A DNA stretch of 32,631 nt from NCBI GenBank assembly GCA_013388905.1, contig JACAEI010000045.1, forward strand, positions 1-32,631, in the 5' to 3' direction. A program made the translations under genes and the position numbers. Numbering within the stretch: position 1 is the first letter of the stretch; each line of letters begins with the position of its first letter. The stretch is from Candidatus Bathyarchaeota archaeon. GTDB lineage: Archaea > Thermoproteota > Bathyarchaeia > Bathyarchaeales > Bathycorpusculaceae. Under the pieces are notes generated by a model. It did no database searches, was not told the DNA's origin, and worked only from the letters and a program-made list of their open reading frames with translations. Shown piece after piece: positions 23,893 to 30,632 of this stretch.

Positions 23893-24306
23893 TTAAATCA
23901 GCGTTTTTGGTTCTTCCATTTTTTTCAGCAGCGGTCTCAAAGTTGACTGCGTATGTTCTGCTATTAGGTTACCTTTTGATACGCCTGGTGTGCCAATTTT
24001 TCTACATATGAAGTTGAGCGAATCTTCAGTGAAGTTCAGCAAGTTTCGTCCTTCGGTTGTTAGGTTGTAGACTTTTCTTGGTCTTTCGTTGTTCATGTTC
24101 CATTCACTTTTTACATAACCTTTCTTTTCTAAAGCATTTAGAAGCGGATAAATGGTGCTTGGTCCAAAATATACGCCGAAGGTTTTGCGAATTTTCGTAA
24201 TTATCTGGTATCCATGCATGGGCGTTGAGCTTAGAAACTGTAGTATGATTAGGTCTAGGAGTCCCTTCATTAATTTGACTTGAACTTCTTTTGAATTGTT
24301 CACCAT
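23893..24306 (-). CDS. PadR-family transcriptional regulator (minus strand)
   Basis: 137 residues. The N-terminal winged helix reads LMKGLLDLIILQFLSSTPMHGYQIITKIRKTFGVYFGPSTIYPLLNALEKKGYVKSEW, the PadR signature, with the wing RPRKVYNLTTEG. A C-terminal helix mediates dimerisation. PadR proteins usually repress and respond to small molecules. The ATG has a GAAGGGAA SD. Upstream are an inverted repeat and a 24-bp element also found before the 20-aa minigene (26049-26072), so this is the best candidate regulator of that gene and of itself. A second PadR gene is divergent from it. The 173-nt gap to the OB-fold gene shows nothing. Confidence 0.92.
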   Translation of the reverse strand: MVNNSKEVQVKLMKGLLDLIILQFLSSTPMHGYQIITKIRKTFGVYFGPSTIYPLLNALEKKGYVKSEWNMNNERPRKVYNLTTEGRNLLNFTEDSLNFICRKIGTPGVSKGNLIAEHTQSTLRPLLKKMEEPKTLI

Positions 24307-24320
24307 TTCATTTCCCTTCT

Positions 24321-24344
24321 GTAGATGTGTTTAACAGTTTTTTT
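24321..24344 (-). promoter_or_regulatory. 24-bp element shared with the minigene promoter
   Basis: The minus-strand sequence ends in ACACATCTAC and contains ACTGTT. 21 of its 24 positions are identical to 26049-26072, upstream of the 20-aa minigene. In both places it sits between the likely TATA region and the start codon, where a repressor would block transcription. Confidence 0.55.
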
Positions 24345-24360
24345 GTTATACATGGATACA

Positions 24361-24382
24361 ATATGTCTTCTTTCAGACATAT
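24361..24382. promoter_or_regulatory. Perfect inverted repeat ATATGTCT-N6-AGACATAT, likely PadR operator
   Basis: The 8-bp arms are perfect with a 6-bp spacer and contain ATGT...ACAT, the half-site pattern reported for PadR-type repressors. It lies between the two divergent padR genes, upstream of the shared element of the minus-strand one. Confidence 0.6.
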
Positions 24383-24433
24383 CTCAAGTCTTTATACTGC
24401 CTAAACGATAATATAAAGGTTCACACTTACCCC

Positions 24434-24460
24434 AAGCATAAAAAAGCATATCAAAGCATA
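24434..24460 (+). repeat. Three AAGCATA repeats with exact 10-bp period
   Basis: AAGCATA occurs at 24434-24440, 24444-24450 and 24454-24460. The 10-bp spacing puts all copies on one face of the helix, followed by A-rich tracts up to 24480. It may be a multi-site regulator binding array or intrinsically curved DNA upstream of the plus-strand padR gene. Confidence 0.55.
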
Positions 24461-24543
24461 CCAAAATATTCTAAAAAATACATAATCTAAATAAGCCAAA
24501 ACATGAACCAGTACAAAACAGAACACTTCTAGAGCGTGAAAAA

Positions 24544-24864
24544 TTGACAGAGAGCTTCAAAAAAGAAATTGTACAACGCATAATCAAAAACCTGCTTGAC
24601 ATCCAACTGCTAAAGCTAATCCAAACGCAACCCATGTGGGGCTACAAAATAAAAAAACAAGTAGAAACAAACTTCGAAGTAAAACTAAGACATGGTGCCC
24701 TATACCCGCTACTTAACGCATTAGAAGCAAAAGGTTTCCTGGCAAGCCAAAAACAACAACAGGGTGGAAGAATAAGAAAAGTTTACAATATAACCAACAA
24801 AGGGAAAGAATATGTAGAAGCATATGACAGCGTATTAAAAGAGCAAATACAAAACAAAACATAA
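24544..24864 (+). CDS. PadR-family transcriptional regulator (plus strand)
   Basis: 106 residues, essentially only the winged-helix domain: LLDIQLLKLIQTQPMWGYKIKKQVETNFEVKLRHGALYPLLNALEAKGFL, with wing GRIRKVYNITNKGKEYV. It is shorter than its divergent neighbour, lacking most of the C-terminal dimerisation helix. The start is TTG preceded by AGAGCGTGAAAAA. The next gene, the polyprenyl-synthase homologue, begins 64 nt downstream on the same strand and is probably under its control or co-transcribed. Confidence 0.88.
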   Translation: MTESFKKEIVQRIIKNLLDIQLLKLIQTQPMWGYKIKKQVETNFEVKLRHGALYPLLNALEAKGFLASQKQQQGGRIRKVYNITNKGKEYVEAYDSVLKEQIQNKT

Positions 24865-24928
24865 AAGCACCCTCATTTCTAAACAATAACTGATCCTCAA
24901 ATCAAAGCCTTTTAAACAAGGGATTCCA

Positions 24929-25969
24929 GTGGAAAATGTCATAGGAAAAACTAAAGTTACCGACGAAAAATTGTTCAAAGAAGCAAAAAAACTGATCGGA
25001 AAAGAAGGCGCAAAGGGCTGGAATCTTGCCAAAGAAACCTTGCTGGAACAAGAAACCCGTAATTCTCAACTTAAAGAAGCATTAAATTACATTGCAGAAC
25101 TCCCAGAATTTTTCAGACCAGCAATCGTTTCTCTCTGCTGCAAAGCTGTAGGCGGAAAATCGGAAAATACTATTCCATGCGGTGCATCGTTTATAATGTT
25201 AGGCAAGGCCATAGGAATACACGATGACATAATAGACAATCTAAGGATAAGGAATAAGCGTTTAACGTTTTTTGGAAAATTCGGCAAAGAAATCGCCTTA
25301 ATCATAAGTGACATACTCGTGTTTAAGGCCTTCACACTAATGCGTAAAAATACTGAATTTGGCATATCTCAACAAACAAATGCAAAAATCCTTCAAACGA
25401 TAGACAAATTCTGGTTCGAGCAAGGAGAAAGCGAAATCCTGGAACTTCAATCCCGCAAAAAATTGGAGATAATGCCTCAAGAAAGCCTCGCCAAAATCAA
25501 AATGAGAGCCTCTGAGCTAGAGGCAATCACACGCATCGGCGGGATTCTGGGAAATGGCTCTAAAAAAGAAATAGAAGCGTTGGGCGTATATGGTAGGCTT
25601 TTAGGCACAGCCTCAATCTTGAGAGACGAATTAATAGACATGTTGGAACCCGATGTGCTAAGTCATAGAATACAATATGAATCACTGCCACTGCCGCTAA
25701 ACTATGCAATGCAAAAATTGGAATCAAAAGCCGCATTGACTTCAGCAATCTTAAAGAAAAGACTAACAAAGGCAGACCTTTATAAGATCTCAAAAGTTGT
25801 GGATGAGGCGCAAGGGATAAAATATGTTGCGGATTTAATCTCAAAAACAGCTAATGAAGCAAGATCCCAATTGGAAATGTTCAAAGATAAAAAAGATGAA
25901 CTTCAGCTGCTAACTGCTTCGCTAGTGATAAAGCCAAACGACTGGAAAACTGCCCTTTCATCTATGTAA
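24929..25969 (+). CDS. Polyprenyl-synthase-family protein (class I isoprenoid synthase fold)
   Basis: 346 residues. The fold of trans-prenyl diphosphate synthases is visible: the first Asp-rich motif DDIID (99-103) in GIHDDIIDNLRIRNKRLTFFGKFGKE, and a second region YGRLLGTASILRDELIDM (232-237), where the canonical FQxxDDxxD is reduced to RDELID. The protein is all-helical with no membrane segment. The altered second motif makes a standard geranylgeranyl or farnesyl synthase uncertain; it could transfer a prenyl group to another acceptor, as ComQ does to the ComX peptide. The GTG start has no strong SD. It ends 8 nt inside the convergent 20-aa minigene. I consider the family solid and the role open. 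Confidence 0.83.
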   Translation: MENVIGKTKVTDEKLFKEAKKLIGKEGAKGWNLAKETLLEQETRNSQLKEALNYIAELPEFFRPAIVSLCCKAVGGKSENTIPCGASFIMLGKAIGIHDDIIDNLRIRNKRLTFFGKFGKEIALIISDILVFKAFTLMRKNTEFGISQQTNAKILQTIDKFWFEQGESEILELQSRKKLEIMPQESLAKIKMRASELEAITRIGGILGNGSKKEIEALGVYGRLLGTASILRDELIDMLEPDVLSHRIQYESLPLPLNYAMQKLESKAALTSAILKKRLTKADLYKISKVVDEAQGIKYVADLISKTANEARSQLEMFKDKKDELQLLTASLVIKPNDWKTALSSM

Positions 25970-26024
25970 ACCAGTCGTAAAATGCTCTTGGAGGAGCCTT
26001 AATTTCCTTCTTCTTTTTAGCCAT
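25962..26024 (-). CDS. 20-aa minigene, candidate peptide precursor
   Basis: A 20-residue frame with start ATG and stop TAG. The product begins with a basic run (MAKKKKEIK) and ends APPRAFYDWFT. Reasons to believe it is a gene: GGTGAAGG SD just upstream, a TATA box about 45 nt upstream, a perfect inverted repeat beyond it, and a promoter element shared with padR. The aromatic tail, near the C-terminus and with Trp third from the end, resembles modified or prenylated signal peptides (ComX has Trp 3-4 from the end). The tail also contains F-Y-D, a pattern seen in radical-SAM cyclophane substrates. Neighbours fit: a prenyl-synthase homologue converges on it, and an MFS transporter plus SPASM radical-SAM gene is divergent. 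Its precursor role is inferred. Confidence 0.6.
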   Translation of the reverse strand: MAKKKKEIKAPPRAFYDWFT

Positions 26025-26048
26025 AAACCTTCACCTTCGCTCCTAACC

Positions 26049-26072
26049 GTAGATGTGTAGAACAGTTTATTT
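26049..26072 (-). promoter_or_regulatory. 24-bp element shared with the padR promoter
   Basis: 21 of 24 positions equal the element at 24321-24344; the differences are two adjacent bases in the centre and one in the A-run. It covers the space between the minigene TATA box and its transcript start. Confidence 0.55.
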
Positions 26073-26078
26073 AAGCGT
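26067..26078 (-). promoter_or_regulatory. TATA box of the 20-aa minigene
   Basis: On the minus strand CGCTTAAATAAA is a typical archaeal TATA region, about 45-50 nt before the ATG at 26024. Confidence 0.5.
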
Positions 26079-26080
26079 TG

Positions 26081-26097
26081 TGTTCGACACACGAACA
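26081..26097. promoter_or_regulatory. Inverted repeat TGTTCG-ACACA-CGAACA
   Basis: Perfect 6-bp arms with a 5-bp spacer lie directly upstream of the minigene TATA box and abut the first 38-bp direct repeat. It is probably a regulator-binding site. Confidence 0.5.
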
Positions 26098-26210
26098 GTT
26101 CCATACCTTAACCATTAATATGGATTATCGAACCCCACATATAGCTCCATACCACGCATCCTTTCAGCCACAAGTTCCATACCTTAACCATTAATATGGA
26201 TTATCGAACC
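26097..26210 (+). repeat. Two identical 38-bp direct repeats separated by 38 bp
   Basis: Copy 1 is 26097-26134 and copy 2 is 26173-26210; all 38 bases are identical (each begins AGTTCCATACC and ends ATTATCGAACC). The repeat contains GTTC...GAAC outer arms and a CCAT...ATGG inner pair. A partial copy (AGCTCCATACC, 26143-26153) lies in the spacer. Copy 1 is next to the minigene promoter and copy 2 next to the promoter region of the MFS-radical SAM genes, suggesting that one factor co-regulates both. Confidence 0.75.
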
Positions 26211-26257
26211 TTAAACTTAATCTGAAGGCAAAAAGGAGGTATAAACTCAAAGGAAAC

Positions 26258-27484
26258 ATGGGGAAAAGAATGCTTTCTAAAATTGGCATCCGCAACTTCA
26301 AGCCAAAACATTTAGTTTTCTTTGTCTTTCTGCTTAATACTTTCTCTTGGTATTCTTTCTCAAGCTTGATCATGAATAAAATCACAGGGACTCTTATTGA
26401 AGGAAGCCTAGAAAGTTTAAGTCTTCAATTGGCTTATCCAGTTTCAATAATAGTTTCTGCTATTTTAGCTTCTTTTTTATTAAATTACCTTCACAAAAAG
26501 CGCTTTCTTCTTCTGTGGATACTTGCAGGTGTGGTATCATCATCGGCTTCGGTACTTTTGATTAATTCCTCTTTGGGAATAAAGCTTCTCATTGCCGCTT
26601 TCATGGGAAGTTCTCTTGGTATAGGAATGCCCACGCTTTTAACCTATTTTACAGAAATAACGCCGACAGAAAACCGTGGAAAGATTGGGGGAGCAACATT
26701 TTTTGCAACAGTAATGAGCGCAATCTTCTTCATAATGTTCTTTCAAGGCTTAGATTTAACATTGAACGCTGTAGCTCTTACAGGTTGGAGAGGATGGAGC
26801 CTTGCCATTATTCATCTAGTTCCAGAACAAATGAAACCATCTGAAGACTTTAGCAAAAGCAAGAGAATGTATACTGGTTTTCTTAACCGAACATTTCTTT
26901 TATACTTCGCAACATGGTTAATGTTCACGTTAGTCAGCGGTTTCGGCGCAAACATCGTGGCTTTTTATGGTGGAGATTATCGAAACAGATTCAAGTTAAT
27001 CGAACCTGCTGTTGCCGCTTTTTCAGGTTTGATAGGTGGCATATTCTGCGATTGGATTGGTCGAAAACGCGTTATTACTTTTGGGTTTGTCTCTTTGGGT
27101 TTGGCTTATGCAATTCTGGGTTTGGCTTCTGAAGTATGGTTTTCATGGCTTTTCTTCTACGTTATCGACGGCGTAGCTTTGGGCATACTTTGGATGACGT
27201 TTGTCGTAGTGTTATGGGGTGAGATATCGCATCATAATATTCCAAAGTCTTATGCTGTTGGTGAAGCGCCTTACTTTTTAACTGGGATAGTCTCATCAAT
27301 TCTAGCGCCCTTTACAGCTTTAATTTCGCGAACAAGCGCTTTTTCATTGGCAGCCCTTTTTCTCTTTGTAGCAGTAATTCCCTTGATGTATGTCCCTGAA
27401 ACTTTGCCTGAAAAGAAAATTAGAGAAAGAGAGCTTAAAATCTACATTGATAAAGCGAAGAAAGTCAAGGAAAAATATGCTTAA
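26258..27484 (+). CDS. Major facilitator superfamily transporter
   Basis: 408 residues with about eleven hydrophobic spans and MFS loops: ITPTENRGKIGG (loop 4-5 motif) and GGIFCDWIGRKRVI (the loop 8-9 copy of the MFS motif). The expected sixth span is short (LNAVALTGWRGWSLAIIHLV), so a small internal deletion is possible. A C-terminal amphipathic tail follows (KIYIDKAKKVKEKYA). The ATG has AAGGA 3 nt upstream, and GGAGGT lies further up at 26235-26240. The substrate cannot be read. Its position between the minigene and the radical-SAM gene suggests export of a modified peptide, or import of a related molecule. Confidence 0.83.
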   Translation: MGKRMLSKIGIRNFKPKHLVFFVFLLNTFSWYSFSSLIMNKITGTLIEGSLESLSLQLAYPVSIIVSAILASFLLNYLHKKRFLLLWILAGVVSSSASVLLINSSLGIKLLIAAFMGSSLGIGMPTLLTYFTEITPTENRGKIGGATFFATVMSAIFFIMFFQGLDLTLNAVALTGWRGWSLAIIHLVPEQMKPSEDFSKSKRMYTGFLNRTFLLYFATWLMFTLVSGFGANIVAFYGGDYRNRFKLIEPAVAAFSGLIGGIFCDWIGRKRVITFGFVSLGLAYAILGLASEVWFSWLFFYVIDGVALGILWMTFVVVLWGEISHHNIPKSYAVGEAPYFLTGIVSSILAPFTALISRTSAFSLAALFLFVAVIPLMYVPETLPEKKIRERELKIYIDKAKKVKEKYA

Positions 27485-27516
27485 ATTTTAGTTATCCACC
27501 CTTTTTGCAGAGAGAA

Positions 27517-28638
27517 ATGTTCTTTCATCTGATATTAACAACTGAGTGCAATCTGCAATGTAGATACTGCTACGGTGAAGCAGTAGAAGATGCAGATGCA
27601 GACTTTGCAGATTTTAATGTGGAATATTCTCTGCCCAAAAAGATAAACTATGATATTAGCTTGCTTGACAAGTTTTGCAGAGAAGACCCAAACTGCGTAT
27701 TGATATTTTATGGTGGTGAGCCGCTTCTTTGCACAGATGAGGTTAAGCAGATTATGGATCGCGTTAAGGTTGAACATTTCATAATTCAAACAAATGGGCT
27801 ACTTTTAAGACAGCTAGAACCCGAATACGTTAATCGTTTTCACACTATTCTTGTCTCTATAGATGGCGATAAAGCCTTGACTGATTATTATAGAGGTGAA
27901 GGTTGTTTTAGAAAAGTTATGGATAATGTAAAGTGGATTAGGCAGAATGGGTTTGAAGGCGAATTGATTGCAAGAATGACTGTGATGGAGAACACGAACA
28001 TTTACGAGCAAGTTAAATGGCTTGTAACGAACAAGGATTGCTCTTTTTCTTCTGTACATTGGCAACTGAACGCTGGATTCTGGGGAAACGACTTTGCCCG
28101 GAGAGAATTCAAAAAATGGAGTGAAGAAAATTACAACTCGGGAATAAGCAAACTAGCCCAGTTCTGGGTTGATTACATGGAAGAAAATGGAGTTGTTCTA
28201 AGACTTTATCCATTCCTCGGAATCGCTCAGTCGCTTTTGTTTGATAGAAAAGAAAATCTTCGCTGCGGAGGAGGATGGATAAATTATGCAATTCAGACAG
28301 ATGGCTATATTATTCCATGTCCAACCATGTGGGGAATGAAAGACTTTTACATTGGACACATAAGCGATGCAAGCCCTTTAAAATTGAGAAAAGTCTTCGT
28401 AGGCGAACCTTGCACAAAATGCGACATTTTCGATATCTGTGGTGGCCGTTGCTTATATGCAAATGTAACAAAAAGGTGGAAAGCTAGTGAATATAGCCTA
28501 ATCTGTGACACTGTGAAGAATTTAGTCCACGTTATAGAAAAAGAATCGTCCAGAATTAAGCAACTTGTCCAGACTGGAAAAGTGAGCCTAAAGGACTTCG
28601 AGTTTATGAGATACAATGGATGCGAAATCATCCCATAA
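27517..28638 (+). CDS. SPASM radical-SAM enzyme, likely peptide-modifying
   Basis: About 373 residues. The radical-SAM Cys motif is at the N-terminus (TTECNLQCRYCYGE; Cys 11, 15, 18). GGEPLL and a TIM-barrel core with SIDGDK follow. The C-terminal SPASM region has auxiliary-cluster Cys in RCGGGWINY, IPCPTMW, EPCTKCDIFDICGGRC and LICDT. The overall sequence, starting MFFHLILTTECNLQC, resembles the archaeal AF1577-type family that is annotated as putative peptide-modifying; I recall that from family naming and cannot check it here. The ATG 27517 is favoured over an upstream TTG because this start matches the family N-terminus. It follows the MFS gene by 32 nt and is probably co-transcribed with it. 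Confidence 0.88.
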   Translation: MFFHLILTTECNLQCRYCYGEAVEDADADFADFNVEYSLPKKINYDISLLDKFCREDPNCVLIFYGGEPLLCTDEVKQIMDRVKVEHFIIQTNGLLLRQLEPEYVNRFHTILVSIDGDKALTDYYRGEGCFRKVMDNVKWIRQNGFEGELIARMTVMENTNIYEQVKWLVTNKDCSFSSVHWQLNAGFWGNDFARREFKKWSEENYNSGISKLAQFWVDYMEENGVVLRLYPFLGIAQSLLFDRKENLRCGGGWINYAIQTDGYIIPCPTMWGMKDFYIGHISDASPLKLRKVFVGEPCTKCDIFDICGGRCLYANVTKRWKASEYSLICDTVKNLVHVIEKESSRIKQLVQTGKVSLKDFEFMRYNGCEIIP

Positions 28639-28673
28639 ATATTTATTGCGTCCGTTATACGCCGGTCGTTTCC

Positions 28674-28689
28674 GCTTTCGAAAGAAAGC
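28674..28689 (+). terminator. Hairpin with GAAA loop after the radical-SAM gene
   Basis: GCTTTC-GAAA-GAAAGC forms a perfect 6-bp stem with a GNRA-type tetraloop, 35 nt after the stop codon. No T-tract follows, so it may be an RNA-stability or processing element rather than a terminator. Confidence 0.3.
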
Positions 28690-28696
28690 AAGACCT

Positions 28697-28813
28697 TCAT
28701 TTTGGAGCACGTATTCGAAGCTTGCCTCCAACAGTTAGGTAATCTCCTTTTGTTTTTGCAACTTTCACGTGATACTCGTCCATTACTGTTTTTTGAAATA
28801 GTGCCCTGTCCAT
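28697..28813 (-). CDS. Possible 38-aa small protein or gene remnant
   Basis: A frame with an ATG at 28813 encodes a basic peptide (ALFQKTVMDEYHVKVAKTKG, then DYLTVGGKLRIRAPK) with protein-like composition. The same frame stays open upstream to a TGA near 28906, with residues such as NWIALRNWVAHKS and no good start. There is no SD, so I think it could be the 3' end of a lost gene. The rest of 28639-28995 holds only the hairpin. Confidence 0.35.
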   Translation of the reverse strand: MDRALFQKTVMDEYHVKVAKTKGDYLTVGGKLRIRAPK

Positions 28814-28995
28814 GTAAATATATATCTGAGAGTTTTGGATGCTTTTGTGAGCTACCCAGTTCCTCAATGCAATCCAGTTCAGAATTAGTGGAAACTTTTT
28901 TCAATATGCTGCTTTTGATACTTACTAAATTAGCGCACTCTTAAATACTCAAATGAGCTATGAACTTTTGTTTATAAGCTGTTGAGGCGAGTCTC

Positions 28996-29403
28996 ATGAG
29001 TTCATATCAGAAACCTGTGGTGGCTTTCATTCTTTCATTGCTTTCTGGCATATTCATAGTTTTAAGTAGCGCTATTATGTGCCTTTGGTGGAGTTGGTGG
29101 TGGCCTATGGGCTGGAGTGGTATGATGCATGAAATGGAGGAACATATGCCTTGGTGGAACTTCAGCGGCATCACCAATATTATGGGTATATCAGGCATAA
29201 TATTTGGTATAATAATTATCGTAGTTGCAATTCTTCTTTATATAAACCCGAAACAACATGAGTTATATGGCGCATTAATCATAATTTTTTCCGTGATAAG
29301 CATTATAAGCTGTATGGGCGGTATGGGAATAGGATTACTTCTTGGGATTGTCGGCGGAATATTAGCTGTACTCTGGAAAACAGAAGAAATGAAGCGCGCA
29401 TGA
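28996..29403 (+). CDS. Small four-span membrane protein with Trp/Met-rich loop
   Basis: 135 residues with hydrophobic spans at about 8-30, 55-78, 90-107 and 108-126. The loop after the first span is striking: CLWWSWWWPMGWSGMMHEME, then EHMPWWN, with clustered Trp, Met, His and Glu. Met/His-rich extracellular loops can bind copper or silver, which is possible but not shown. The ATG has GAGGCG 6 nt upstream. No family assigned. Confidence 0.68.
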   Translation: MSSYQKPVVAFILSLLSGIFIVLSSAIMCLWWSWWWPMGWSGMMHEMEEHMPWWNFSGITNIMGISGIIFGIIIIVVAILLYINPKQHELYGALIIIFSVISIISCMGGMGIGLLLGIVGGILAVLWKTEEMKRA

Positions 29404-29484
29404 AAGCTATGGCTTCATGATTTGCAACGTTAATCTTTTCTATTACGGTTGTTTCACTTATATGGACATGACCATGACTGATTT

Positions 29485-29690
29485 TCAGAAAACAAGTCTA
29501 TACTGCCCACGTAACAATACGGTGTAAACAGAAATAGGGAGTCTGCGGGAGACATCTCCATTTGTGGCGAATCCGAAATCATCCCTTAACCTCTCGCGGT
29601 GACTAGACCTTCTCCCTTGAACCAGACGTTGAAGCTTACATTTACAGAAATGCGAAAGCAGTCTTTCCAAATATTTTTTAACAATATTTT
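29485..29690 (-). pseudogene. Possible frame-broken gene remnant
   Basis: In the gap 29404-29725, two minus-strand frames join well across about 29600: ISVNVSFNVWFKGEGLVTA in one frame and RLRDDFGFATNGDVSRRLPI, then SVYTVLLRGQYRLVF, in the other. Both read like continuous protein. No start or family is visible, so this is only a candidate decayed gene. The remainder of the gap shows nothing. Confidence 0.25.
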
Positions 29691-29725
29691 AAAAAGAAGG
29701 AAACTTGAATTTTCGAGAATAGAAA

Positions 29726-30085
29726 CTACAAAGTATATGCGATTACTGCGATGCCTATTAAAGCCAGTATTATGCTTACGATTATGAAGATTATGACCGC
29801 AACTAGGGCTATTGCAAAAGCCATTAGCCATCCACAATCAAAGAAGTGTTTAATCAATGCAAGCCAAACTATGAACATTACGATTGCTGCAAGCCAGCCA
29901 TACAGAAAAACACCGATAACGACGCCGATAATGTTTCCTAAGAGCACTATCCAGATAGCGTCAGTGAACTTTGCTTTTTCTTTTCCAACAAGTCCTCTTC
30001 CAGAAAGCCACAGAATAGGCGAGACTATTATTGTGCTTATGAGAATGTTGATCAAGATTTCAACTAGATCCAGAGCATTCACCAC
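29726..30085 (-). CDS. Small multi-span membrane protein
   Basis: 119 residues with about four closely packed hydrophobic spans (ILINILISTIIVSPILWL, AIWIVLLGNIIGVVIGVFLYG, LAAIVMFIVWLALI, LMAFAIALVAVIIFIIVSIILALIGIAVIAY) and very few charged residues. The start is a GTG near 30085 with GAAGG just upstream. Function unknown. It stands alone between the remnant region and the divergent mazG-like gene. Confidence 0.6.
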   Translation of the reverse strand: MVNALDLVEILINILISTIIVSPILWLSGRGLVGKEKAKFTDAIWIVLLGNIIGVVIGVFLYGWLAAIVMFIVWLALIKHFFDCGWLMAFAIALVAVIIFIIVSIILALIGIAVIAYTL

Positions 30086-30225
30086 CTTCTTTCAGTATTT
30101 TTGCATTCATTGGCTTTAAGCTTATTATAGGCTTCTATTGTTTTTCAGTCTTACACACTCGTTTCTTAGGTTAAAAAACTAAAACCTAAATCTAGCCTAT
30201 AACTAATTTTGGAAACGGTGATAAC

Positions 30226-30552
30226 GTGTCTTTGACTTTGCGTGATGCTCAACATCTTTGCTGGAAAAACTTCAAAAAAATCAATGACGTGCTTGACAAG
30301 CAGAGAGGCAGTGGCTGGACGCCTTTCGTGATGGTTACAGATTTGCTTGAAGAAGCTGGCGAAGTAGCCTCCGTTGTTAAAGGCTTGGAGGGTTTTAAGC
30401 CGCCCGAAAAACCAAAGACAAAGGAGATGCTAGCCACAGAGCTTTCAGACATGCTTTACGTAATCTTTGTTTTAGCCGAACATTATGGGATTAACTTGGA
30501 AGAAGCATTCATGGAGACAGTGAACGATTACATCCTCAGATTCATCAAATAA
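30226..30552 (+). CDS. MazG-like nucleotide pyrophosphohydrolase
   Basis: 108 residues, all-helical, with the MazG metal-binding motifs: DLLEEAGEVASVVKG (E-x-x-E) and ELSDMLYVIFVLAEHYGINLEEAF (E-x-x-D). It should hydrolyse nucleoside triphosphates to monophosphates and diphosphate, as a house-cleaning enzyme. The start is GTG with GGTGATAA just upstream. It is a single-domain form, acting as a dimer or tetramer. It begins a plus-strand run that continues with the MoaD-like gene. Confidence 0.85.
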   Translation: MSLTLRDAQHLCWKNFKKINDVLDKQRGSGWTPFVMVTDLLEEAGEVASVVKGLEGFKPPEKPKTKEMLATELSDMLYVIFVLAEHYGINLEEAFMETVNDYILRFIK

Positions 30553-30632
30553 GTCATGTTGCTCACATTAGAAGCTCCGGATATTTCATGCCACAATAAA
30601 GAAAATAGTTGCAAGAGCGAAAGGTCTAGGAT

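Noticed and set aside
26097-26134. tRNA-like B-box (GGTTCGATAATCC on the minus strand)
   Set aside because: The spacing does not match GGTTCRANTCC and there is no D-arm or acceptor stem nearby. I found no tRNA gene in the window.
26097-26210. Mini CRISPR array (38-bp repeat, 38-bp spacer, 38-bp repeat)
   Set aside because: Only two repeats, no cas genes in the window, a partial repeat copy inside the spacer, and placement exactly between two divergent promoters. A regulatory repeat explains it better.
28347-28904. 185-aa minus-strand frame across the end of the radical-SAM gene
   Set aside because: Over half is antisense to the radical-SAM coding sequence and it has no SD. The only plausible part is the separate 38-aa frame.
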